64,000 nt of DNA from an uncultured Aquimarina sp. (lineage in GTDB: Bacteria; Bacteroidota; Bacteroidia; Flavobacteriales; Flavobacteriaceae). Where the stretch lies: positions 62,001-126,000 of the forward strand of contig CANLEM010000004.1 in the NCBI GenBank assembly GCA_947489685.1, given 5' to 3'. Position numbers and translations under genes: made by a program. The notes under the pieces were generated by a model. It searched no databases. It worked only from the letters and a program-made list of their open reading frames with translations, and had not been told where the DNA came from. Of the stretch, positions 21,201-26,144 are shown piece after piece; within the stretch, counting starts at the first letter, position 1, and each line of letters begins with the position of its first letter.

Positions 21201-23312
21201 ATCATCACCATCTGAATCTATTGTACAACTGGCAAGTGTATAACTTCCCTGTGTACCGCAAAGTCTTGCACAGTCAGGCGTAGTTACTTCATAAAAAATA
21301 GTTTGACCGGCAAGTGCATACCCTGGTGGTGCAGTTAGTGTATATGTTGCTCCACCATCATTAGAATATCTTACTATAGCATCAGCGCATACCGTTACAA
21401 TGGTATTTTCACAAACTGCTACATTGGGCTCTGTAAAATCTACTCCCACAACAGGCGAATTACATACTCGTACTGCGGTCACTAAATCTGGACCATTAGG
21501 ATTAGTATTGGTAGTTACTGGGCTATCGGCTGCCGGTGCTGGAGTCGTAATATTTACAGCATCTACTATCGAATAATTAGGAAAATTAACCCCTAAACCA
21601 GGAGGAAGAAAATAATTTACTCTAAGTAAAGCATAGTTTAATACTCCTTCAGTAGCTCCACTATTATCATTAAAGGAATCATACACACATATTTGCCATA
21701 ATCCGTTTGCCGGTATTGTGGAAGTAATACCTCCAAAATCATCTGTAGCAGGACCTGTATCAGGAACCAAAAGTGTTCCATCGGTATTTCCCGGTCCATC
21801 GGGACCCCCGGATGAAAAATTAGCACATGTTAAATTATTAACGCCTCCAGCACCTGCGGGTTGGGATGGGCAATTAAATCCATTATCAGCCCAATAGGGA
21901 TGGCAAAAAGGACCCGCTGTAGCTGTGGGTGTTTTTACATTAACCACGGCTTCACAAATCCAACTAAATCCAAAAGGAGGTCCAGAAGATACTCTATATT
22001 GATAGGTAAAACTTTCTGCCAATGCACCGGCAGGCAGACTAGTTAAATCCAAATTAATACAGGTTTCATTTTCTGCATCATAACTAGAGATCACTGTGAC
22101 ACCTCCTCCTGTGAGGGTACCGCCTAAAGCGCTATTACCTTGATTTAATTCATCTGAGGTTTTACAATATAATTGAGCTGTAAACACTTGATCTTCAAAA
22201 CCACAAGAACCTGGGAAAACATCAAATCCCAACGTATGCACATAAGTAAGTGCCGATGCTGGGTCATCCGCTGTTCCAAAAACACCATCACCTCCAACCG
22301 TAGAAGCATTATCATCAGCAATTGGAACACCATTACGTAACCATTGAATATAATAGTCTTGCCCTTCTACACCAAGATCTACCGTAGCCGATAAGGTAAC
22401 TGTGTTACCTTCACATTGATCTTCTTCAACTGTTGCGGCTATAATTTTAGGACAAAACGAGCACGTATAACCAGGGCTTACCACAGTAAAGCCACATCCC
22501 GAAGTTACGCCATTACCATTTATCTCTATATTATAACTAGAACCATCAGTTATATCATTAATAACAATAGACCCAGATGCAACTAAATTAGGGTCGTCTC
22601 CTCCGATAGTTCCCACATCTGTTGTAATTATATAAGTTCCTGCTCCTTGACCTCCATTAGTAAAATCTATTGAAACATCATAAGTACCATCATTTGCAGA
22701 GCAGTCTTGAGATGCGGTACTTACTACCAACTCACAAGGAACAGGTACATAATGTGGTGCAAAACAAGGATTGGACACCTCAGAACAAGGAGTTCCTACA
22801 ACCGTTACATCATAACAAAGTTCATAGGTTGTATTAGGTGTAATTGGCCATACGGGTCTTGGAGTATTGGCTGGTAGATTAGGTTCTACCGTAGTAAAAG
22901 ATGCTGGGGTAATTGGAGTACACCCACTGGTTAATTGCCAATTACTAATCAATGTGGCATCACAACCTACATCTGCTATTGGAGTGGACCCAAGAAAGCT
23001 CATAAAATTCTCGTCTAACACGGTAGGTGTAGTGAAGGTAGCACAAAAGGTAGTAGTATCACCATCGGTTACAGCAATCTGTAATGCCGGATGACATTGC
23101 TGGTCATCATTGCCAATACCATCGACATTATTAAATACCGACAATTGATCCGTAATTGGTGCTGCGGTGCATACAGCGGTATCACAAGATGTACAGTTCT
23201 GAGCTTGCCCCATATAGATTGCCATAAAAAAGAGGGGAATACATAAGAAAACTCTTTTGCTTGGTATTAGTTTGAACTCTTCTAAACTAAAAGGAAGTAT
23301 ATCGTTTCTCAT
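9210..23312 (-). CDS. Giant repetitive surface adhesin (about 4,700 aa) with T9SS type B (gliding-motility-associated) C-terminal sorting domain
   Basis: This is a predicted secreted surface protein. I chose the ATG at 23312 (MRNDILPF) because it precedes a signal peptide ending FFMAIYMGQAQ; in-frame starts at 23426 and 23492 would add 38 or 60 residues before the signal. Order: a Cys-containing N-terminal region (about 40-690); thrombospondin type-3-like Ca2+-binding repeats (about 697-1440, DxDxDG runs such as DLDDDNDGILD); 16 tandem 156-residue DUF11-like beta-sandwich repeats (1449-3944); four divergent DUF11-like repeats (about 3945-4460); more DxDxDG repeats; and a type B C-terminal domain with VFTGLSPNGDGVNDVF, EIFNRWG and GTYYYVLEY, ending RAGYLYINR. 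Proteins with this domain are exported by the T9SS with a partner PorP/SprF, encoded just downstream. The likely role is adhesion or gliding on surfaces; the ligand is unknown. Confidence 0.92.
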   Translation of the reverse strand: MRNDILPFSLEEFKLIPSKRVFLCIPLFFMAIYMGQAQNCTSCDTAVCTAAPITDQLSVFNNVDGIGNDDQQCHPALQIAVTDGDTTTFCATFTTPTVLDENFMSFLGSTPIADVGCDATLISNWQLTSGCTPITPASFTTVEPNLPANTPRPVWPITPNTTYELCYDVTVVGTPCSEVSNPCFAPHYVPVPCELVVSTASQDCSANDGTYDVSIDFTNGGQGAGTYIITTDVGTIGGDDPNLVASGSIVINDITDGSSYNIEINGNGVTSGCGFTVVSPGYTCSFCPKIIAATVEEDQCEGNTVTLSATVDLGVEGQDYYIQWLRNGVPIADDNASTVGGDGVFGTADDPASALTYVHTLGFDVFPGSCGFEDQVFTAQLYCKTSDELNQGNSALGGTLTGGGVTVISSYDAENETCINLDLTSLPAGALAESFTYQYRVSSGPPFGFSWICEAVVNVKTPTATAGPFCHPYWADNGFNCPSQPAGAGGVNNLTCANFSSGGPDGPGNTDGTLLVPDTGPATDDFGGITSTIPANGLWQICVYDSFNDNSGATEGVLNYALLRVNYFLPPGLGVNFPNYSIVDAVNITTPAPAADSPVTTNTNPNGPDLVTAVRVCNSPVVGVDFTEPNVAVCENTIVTVCADAIVRYSNDGGATYTLTAPPGYALAGQTIFYEVTTPDCARLCGTQGSYTLASCTIDSDGDDVPDDIDLDDDNDGILDTAENTLGVDPSADADSDGIPNYQDFDNNGSVTPPVCLDGDLNGICDTLDPAFDADGNNSANHLDTDSDGDGCSDANEAYDDDNADGGDGGIYNPGNAAAEPLSTSAGTSNSDGTVVAASYDSPVDSDGTGGLDFLQIGGPDSDGDGVMDACDTSFDDIDSDGVGDIVDLDDDNDGILDTAENTLGVDPSADADSDGIPNYQDFDNNGSAIAPVCIDGDLNGICDTLDPAFDNDGDQVPDYLDLDSDNDGIYDVVEAGGTPSAASGQEGRANDDDNNVDNTGSIAPGVPTSAGAGLSPTDTGSDGSFDFLTLDSDGDGCSDANEAYADANADGGDGGVYNPGNTATEPLTDVAGTVTSDGLVVAAAYTDPVDSDTNSTDDYQQIGGPDADFDGISDACDLTFDNNDGDNVGDNLDLDDDNDGIPDVAENSLGVDPSADIDMDGIPNYQDFDNNGSATLPVCLDADLNGICDTLDPVFDFDGDGVPNHFDLDSDNDGILDIIEAGGVDINFDGEVDYPTPGDPTSMIDVDLDGLDDALDNIGGTVTTGTPLPTPNTDSNVNDGPDFLDIDADDDGIVDNIEGQTTADYLAPFGNDTDNDGIDDQYDADCTFGTCGIIGMPIVPVNTDIANLNSDADPDYIDLDSDGDGESDTIEAYDSNDDGVVDGTDTIGTTPDLGVLGTDSDNDGLDDEFDTDTSNPDSTNGGQTATNPFPDTDVAGGDPNWREDIQEITFTKTFATAVDVNANGIVDAGDTIEYTLSVTNSGNVSVTGANVTDTKLGLAAAAVTPANLAPGATGSLTSVYTILQLDVDAGGIENTATGSATPPNLPDGSAATPITDTSDTDVDGDGVVVPNNETVETPLLDGSTPGDGTDNDPTVSLIPAVPQITFTKTFATAVDVNANGIVDAGDTIEYTLSVTNSGNVSLTGANVTDTKLGLAAAAVAPANLAPGATGSLTSVYTILQLDVDAGGIENTATGSATPPNLPDGTPATPITDTSDTDVDGDGVVVPNNETVETPLLDGSTPGDGTDNDPTVSLIPPVPEITFTKTFATAVDVNANGIVDAGDTIEYTLSVTNSGNVSVTGANVTDTKLGLAAAAVTPASLAPGATGSLTSVYTILQLDVDAGGIENTATGSATPPNLPDGTPATPITDTSDTDVDGDGVAVPNNETVETPLLDGTTPGDGTDNDPTVSLIPAVPEITFTKTFATAVDVNANGIVDAGDTIEYTLSVTNSGNVSVTGANVTDTKLGLAAAAVTPANLAPGATGSLTSVYTILQLDVDAGGIENTATGSATPPNLPDGSAATPITDTSDTDVDGDGVAVPNNETVETPLLDGTTPGDGTDNDPTVSLIPAVPQITFTKTFATAVDVNANGIVDAGDTIEYTLSVTNSGNVSLTAANVTDTKLGVTGSLVTPANLAPGATGSLTSVYTILQSDVDAGGIENTATGSATPPNLPDGTPATPITDTSDTDVDGDGVAVPNNETVETPLLDGTTPGDGTDNDPTVSLIPAVPQITFTKTFAAAVDVNANGIVDAGDTIEYTLSVTNSGNVSVTGANVTDTKLGLAAAAVTPANLAPGATGSLTSVYTILQLDVDAGGIENTATGSATPPNLPDGTPATPITDTSDTDVDGDGVAVPNNETVETPLLDGTTPGDGTDNDPTVSLIPAVPQITFTKTFATAVDVNANGIVDAGDTIEYTLSVTNSGNVSVTGANVTDTKLGLAAAAVTPANLAPGATGSLTSVYTILQLDVDAGGIENTATGSATPPNLPDGTPATPITDTSDTDVDGDGVAVPNNETVETPLLDGSTPGDGTDNDPTVSLIPAVPQITFTKTFATAVDVNANGIVDAGDTIEYTLSVTNSGNVSVTGANVTDTKLGLAAAAVTPANLAPGATGSLTSVYTILQLDVDAGGIENTATGSATPPNLPDGTPATPITDTSDTDVDGDGVAVPNNETVETPLLDGTTPGDGTDNDPTVSLIPAVPQITFTKTFATAVDVNANGIVDAGDTIEYTLSVTNSGNVSVTGANVTDTKLGLAAAAVTPASLAPGATGSLTSVYTILQLDVDAGGIENTATGSATPPNLPDGTPATPITDTSDTDVDGDGVAVPNNETVETPLLDGTTPGDGTDNDPTVSLIPAVPQITFTKTFATAVDVNANGIVDAGDTIEYTLSVTNSGNVSLTGANVTDTKLGLAAAAVTPANLAPGTTGSLTSVYTILQLDVDAGGIENTATGSATPPNLPDGTPATPITDTSDTDVDGDGVAVPNNETVETPLLDGTTPGDGTDNDPTVSLIPAVPQITFTKTFATAVDVNANGIVDAGDTIEYTLSVTNSGNVSVTGANVTDTKLGLAAAAVTPASLTPGATGSLTSVYTILQSDVDAGGIENTATGSATPPNLPDGTPATPITDTSDTDVDGDGVAVPNNETVETPLLDGTTPGDGTDNDPTVSLIPAVPQITFTKTFAAAVDVNANGIVDAGDTIEYTLSVTNSGNVSVTGANVTDTKLGLAAAAVTPANLAPGATGSLTSVYTILQLDVDAGGIENTATGSATPPNLPDGSAATPITDTSDTDVDGDGVAVPNNETVETPLLDGTTPGDGTDNDPTVSLIPAVPQITFTKTFATAVDVNANGIVDAGDTIEYTLSVTNSGNVSLTAANVTDTKLGVTGSLVTPANLAPGATGSLTSVYTILQSDVDAGGIENTATGEATPPNLPDGSASTPITDTSDTDVDGDGVAVPNNETVETPLLDGTTPGDGTDNDPTVSLIPAVPQITFTKTFATAVDVNANGIVDAGDTIEYTLSVTNSGNVSLTGANVTDTKLGLAAAAVTPANLAPGTTGSLTSVYTILQLDVDAGGIENTATGSATPPNLPDGTPATPITDTSDTDVDGDGVAVPNNETVETPLLDGTTPGDGTDNDPTVSLIPAVPQITFTKTFATAVDVNANGIVDAGDTIEYTLSVTNSGNVSVTGANVTDTKLGLAAAAVTPASLAPGATGSLTSVYTILQLDVDAGGIENTATGSATPPNLPDGTPATPITDTSDTDVDGDGVVVPNNETVETPLLDGTTPGDGTDNDPTVSLIPAVPQITFTKTFATAVDVNANGIVDAGDTIEYTLSVTNSGNVSVTGANVTDTKLGLAAAAVTPANLAPGATGSLTSVYTILQLDVDAGGIENTATGSATPPNLPDGTPATPITDTSDTDVDGDGVVVPNNETVETPLLDGTTPGDGTDNDPTVSLIDRLPEIILLKEGLVASDGAYDTVGEQISYQITVTNSGNVTLSDILVTDPNADTGSITPATIATLAPGTSTIVTATHTITLQDLNTGSVTNTAQVTSDDPVGNPITDDSDDPNTPAPDDATVTPIDQNPSIVITKIDNPAADGSYNTLGELITYTIDITNDGNVTLINATITDPNADTVVPGTIPSIDPGQTITVSATHVITQVDLDAGNVTNIASVSAEDPNGTTITDDSDDPDTLAPDDATVTTIDQSPELTLTKLDDPAPDGAYDAVGEVITYTMEVINTGTVTLTNIVVSDANADVGSILPASIATIAPGDRVTVTASHTITQADLDAGMVINRADVVGDAPDGSQVMDMSDDPSTPDPDDATETNTGLVTTGRLAVTKAADPRVFGAVGDIITYTIEIENTGTVTLSNITVIDNNATIVSGLPITTLATGDIAMVLAEHVVTQADVLAGQVINVAEVTGMTPGGEVITETSDDPNNNADVDPDADGDPDDATISAIDSDGDGIVDPDDLDDDNDGILDSEEQNGDPNLDTDGDGTIDRLDLDADGDGVLDVYESGADVDVLIISPEGRIEGNVGVDGVPDGVQNEGEFDRGTINYSIQDTDGDGRDDFQDVDDDDDGLLTVDENADPNGDGNPEDAIDTDGNGIPNYLEPNEPSTGEDGITVFTGLSPNGDGVNDVFVISGIENLENNLEIFNRWGIKVYGSKNYGRDSNFFRGISNGRTTIEEKDELPVGTYYYVLEYVLENGERKSRAGYLYINR
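11481..18968 (-). repeat. 16 tandem 468-bp repeats (156 aa each) inside the giant adhesin gene
   Basis: The landmark ctcaccg recurs at 11503, 11971, 12439, 12907, 13375 and so on to 18523, always 468 bp apart. The array therefore has 16 units with no insertion or deletion. Each unit runs from ITFTKTFA to DPTVSLIPAVP and is nearly identical to the others at DNA level. Variant positions are shared among non-adjacent units: LTAANV with GVTGSL in units 5 and 13, AAAVD in 6 and 12, and APGTTG in 10 and 14, counting from the N terminus. This points to block duplication or gene conversion. Each unit ends with Asp-rich TDVDGDGV and GDGTDNDPT, probable Ca2+ sites. Confidence 0.95.
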
Positions 23313-23467
23313 AATCTTAGTGCTATGATTTTCAGATTTATTAATGAAGCTTGAAAACAATTCCCTTTCGTTGTGTTCTATGGAAGCATTATGTTGAAAA
23401 AAACGGAATGGTGTAAAAATTTTCATAAGCAATTTTGTTTTAACTATTTTAAGGCGATTGGATAAAT

Positions 23468-23926
23468 TTATCGCACTAGCAAAAAGTAACATGAATTAGA
23501 TTGTTCCAAATCAAACCCTCTTAAAAACTTTTGAGATACATGGGAGTATACCCAAAACTTATTGTTCTTCAGATTGAGTTTAAAATCTGGTTGATAAATT
23601 ATAGGAATCGAATTTAGATTACTTTTATTCTTTGATAAACTATTGTAATGTAAAGCGTCTTTGTGTAGAGAAAGTATAGGTGTACATTGTTTATATTTAT
23701 ATCGTTTTTTTTCGGAAATACTGGAAGAAATATTTAAAAACGAATAGGCCACCAACAAATAAATCCCAAGTAAAAATACGGTTATCCACCACAACAGAAA
23801 TAATCTATTATATTTAAATTTGTTGCCAATTTGCTTGGATACGGTATAGCTATCTAAACATGAATTAATAGCTTTTGATACAGAAGATTTTGGTATATCT
23901 TTTGAAATAAAAGAATATAACTTCAT
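23468..23926 (-). CDS. Small predicted membrane protein, unknown function
   Basis: A 152-residue ORF with one clear transmembrane segment (about residues 43-66, LFLLWWITVFLLGIYLLVAYSF), a basic Ser/Lys-rich N terminus and a hydrophilic C-terminal part. The ATG at 23926 lies 24 nt after the conserved hairpin element B and its TGAATAACGATTAAT extension, matching the layout before the ORF at 5209. It lies 155 bp upstream of the giant adhesin start and may be co-transcribed with it. I recognise no family; the coding status is supported mainly by the single membrane helix and the conserved leader. Confidence 0.4.
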   Translation of the reverse strand: MKLYSFISKDIPKSSVSKAINSCLDSYTVSKQIGNKFKYNRLFLLWWITVFLLGIYLLVAYSFLNISSSISEKKRYKYKQCTPILSLHKDALHYNSLSKNKSNLNSIPIIYQPDFKLNLKNNKFWVYSHVSQKFLRGFDLEQSNSCYFLLVR

Positions 23927-23949
23927 AATGGTTGATTGTGTTATAAATT

Positions 23950-24016
23950 AATCGTTATTCATATCCCTGTCTTTGCTGGCTCGCCAAAGTTTTGCAATGG
24001 CAGGGGTGTTTTTTTT
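23950..24016 (-). repeat. Hairpin leader element, copy B
   Basis: On the minus strand the stem CCCTGCC pairs with GACAGGG around the core GCAAAACTTTGGCGAGCCA. TGAATAACGATTAAT follows, then AACCATTATG at the start of the 152-residue ORF. The outer stem differs from copies A and C yet still pairs. On the plus strand the hairpin is followed by eight T, so a terminator reading on that strand is possible, but no plus-strand gene precedes it. Confidence 0.55.
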
Positions 24017-24337
24017 AGTATTTAGCTTTTGTAAAGCCATTATACTTTTTTATGTTTTCATTTTAATCATATCATAAATTATGTAATACTATTTTTTGAT
24101 ATATTAGTTCTTTTCAAGATATACTTAAATAAAAAGTATAGTATTAGAATGGTTTAAAAAAACAAATACAAAATCGAGCACAATTTTCTTTATATATAAC
24201 TCTTTTCAAGATCTTTTTTTAAAAACTATTTTCTATAACATTATAAATGTAGATATAAAAGTTTGATATCCCGAATCACAAAACCTCAAAATATCTACGC
24301 AAATACCGCAACAAAATACTAGCTTATTCAGATTCTA

Positions 24338-24400
24338 AAACTATTACTCAAACCTTACTCTTACTGGCTCGCCAAAGTTTTGCAATTATAGGGTTGTTAT
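24338..24400 (-). repeat. Hairpin leader element, copy C
   Basis: The same core TTGCAAAACTTTGGCGAGCCA is present as in copies A and B, with a weaker outer stem (AACCC opposite GGTTT) and a diverged downstream extension TGAGTAATAG. No start codon with the conserved AACCATT context follows, so this may be a decayed or regulatory-only copy located about 320 bp from copy B. Confidence 0.45.
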
Positions 24401-24911
24401 TAGTAATGTAACATACCAGATGTATGCTAGATTGCCTATTTAACTTATATAATAATACGTGTCGTAATTGTTTTTGAAATCAATTGTGCTCACTATGGTT
24501 TCCAAAAAGTCTTTTTCGGATTTCATTATAGCATTATAACCATAATAACTGGAATATATAATGAGCAAAAAGCAAGATGGCAAAAGAAAAAATCTTTGCA
24601 CCATTTTTAAAACAAAAGAAAAAGTAAAGTTGTACATAAGCAGTTATTTAAATTAATACATTGTTTTAATTAACTATACATGTATATGGGGCACATGGAT
24701 AGAATTATCTGCATTTTGACAAGTTTACGTGAAATAGAATTAAATTAATCTGTTCTTTTATAACGAATAGTTTATAGTATAGGGGTAAGAAATTAAGTTT
24801 CTATAATACTTCATTCATTAATACAGCATTTAAAACATTAAGTTTTTTTTAACATTATAAATTTATATATAAAACTTTACATTTCTATGTTTTTTGACCT
24901 CAAAAAAATTA

Positions 24912-24922
24912 TGGTTTTACCA
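24912..24922. promoter_or_regulatory. Candidate operator: TGGT-TTT-ACCA inverted repeat
   Basis: It is related to the sites at 5676-5688 and 36937-36951. The flanking sequence GACCTCA about 10 bp before the site parallels AACCTCA before the 5676 site. It lies upstream, in minus orientation, of hairpin elements C and B and of the giant adhesin gene. Confidence 0.35.
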
Positions 24923-25123
24923 CAAAAACATTCAGAAACCCCGTATTCTCAAGGTATTAATTCGAAAAAAATCCGTTTTTCGACCCCCATATGATGATAA
25001 ATTATAAGGGGTTTATGGCAAAACCACATACCATAACCCAAATAATTATTTCTATGTTCAATATCTATACTTGATTAAATGTAGTAGTATTTATACTAAT
25101 TTAGTATCCCGTTTATTATTGTC

Positions 25124-26077
25124 TCAGAAGAAACGCGGAGTCAACATTCGATTGTATTTTTTGAATAATTCGAAACGTAACATTACTTCATAACTACCAT
25201 CATTAAATTGAGATTGACCTAGTTGAGTTGTCTCTCGATCGTATGCAAAACCAATCATCATCGAATCTGAAACTTGAAAACCAACTTGACCTGTAACGGC
25301 AGCACTCCAACGATATGCAACACCCAAAGTTAATCTTTGATAGAGTAAAAAATTTGCTGAAACATCTACCTGCAACGGTGCTCCAAAAACGAGTTTGGTT
25401 AAGACCGCAGGTTTAAATTTTAAATCATCATTAAGATCAAATACATGACCAGCAATTAAATAATAGTTGATTCTTTCTTCGGCCAAAAAACTAACGGCAT
25501 CACTATCGCTGCTGGTTGTACTTTCATCAAAATGATCTGTTTCTAATAAATTAGGAGCACTTAAACCAACATAGAATTTATTAGTATGATAATATACGCC
25601 TATACCTACCTGAGGACTAAATTTATTATCAATATTGTTTTCGAATAATACATCATTTTGATTAAATCTAGATAATTGCTGTAAGTCTACATTTAGTAAA
25701 TGTGCTCCTGCTTTGAGTCCGAAACTTAACTTACCGTAATCAGAGGTAGGTATCGAATACGAAAAATCAACATCGATATACGTTTCATCTGTGGGGCCAA
25801 TTTCATCATTGATTATAGACAGACCTAACCCTAAACGTTCATACCCTCCTATTGGGGTATTTAATGTTAGAGTTTGCGTTCTGGGTGCTCCATCAAGACC
25901 TACCCATTGGCTTCTGTGTAATCCCATAATACTCATTACTCCACGACTACCAGCATAGGCTGGGTTAACGCTAATAGTATTGTACATATATTGTGTGTAT
26001 TGAGCATCTTGTTGCGCATTTGTTTGATGAATCATAAGGCTTAAAAATGCCAGTAGGATTATTTTTATTTTTCTCAT
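25124..26077 (-). CDS. Second type IX secretion system PorP/SprF family protein
   Basis: The 317-residue barrel protein has a signal peptide (ending MIHQTNAQ) and the family hallmark QQDAQYTQYMYNTISVNPAY directly after it. It ends RMLTPRFF. It is highly similar along its whole length to the protein at 8183-9139, including MSIMGLHRSQWVGLDGAPRT and SDSMMIGFAYDRETT, so the two genes are recent duplicates. It follows the 1,859-residue type B adhesin gene by 67 bp and would be its dedicated outer-membrane partner. Unlike the first module, no OmpA/PorE-like gene follows. Confidence 0.92.
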   Translation of the reverse strand: MRKIKIILLAFLSLMIHQTNAQQDAQYTQYMYNTISVNPAYAGSRGVMSIMGLHRSQWVGLDGAPRTQTLTLNTPIGGYERLGLGLSIINDEIGPTDETYIDVDFSYSIPTSDYGKLSFGLKAGAHLLNVDLQQLSRFNQNDVLFENNIDNKFSPQVGIGVYYHTNKFYVGLSAPNLLETDHFDESTTSSDSDAVSFLAEERINYYLIAGHVFDLNDDLKFKPAVLTKLVFGAPLQVDVSANFLLYQRLTLGVAYRWSAAVTGQVGFQVSDSMMIGFAYDRETTQLGQSQFNDGSYEVMLRFELFKKYNRMLTPRFF

Positions 26078-26144
26078 TCAATATGCTTTAGTATTCTTTA
26101 TTGGGATCTCATGCTTTATACATGTAATCACTTAAATTTTACAA

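Larger units (their letters stand above)
24017..25123. other. 1.1-kb AT-rich regulatory-type region between the two adhesin modules
   Basis: It contains hairpin element C (24338-24400), a GGGGTAAGAAATTAAG block at 24782-24797 and a GGTTTTACC inverted repeat at 24912-24922. The last two recur in the same order and at similar distance (about 124-135 bp) at 5558-5690. A 65-codon ORF at 24440-24637 (minus) has a hydrophobic N terminus but no other support. The rest shows no gene or promoter that I can defend. Confidence 0.5.

Noticed and set aside
23965..24015. Hairpin B read as a plus-strand rho-independent terminator (stem plus T-run)
   Set aside because: No plus-strand gene ends there, and conservation with the other copies extends on the minus-strand side to a start codon. 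Kept as a leader element instead.
5229..24016. Hairpin elements as direct-repeat ends of a mobile element carrying the adhesin module
   Set aside because: They are not terminal inverted repeats, there is no transposase or integrase, and the third copy and the leader-start layout fit a regulatory element better.
24440..24637. 65-codon minus-strand ORF with hydrophobic N terminus
   Set aside because: Lies in AT-rich regulatory-type sequence without conserved start context; hydrophobicity is expected from T-rich DNA.
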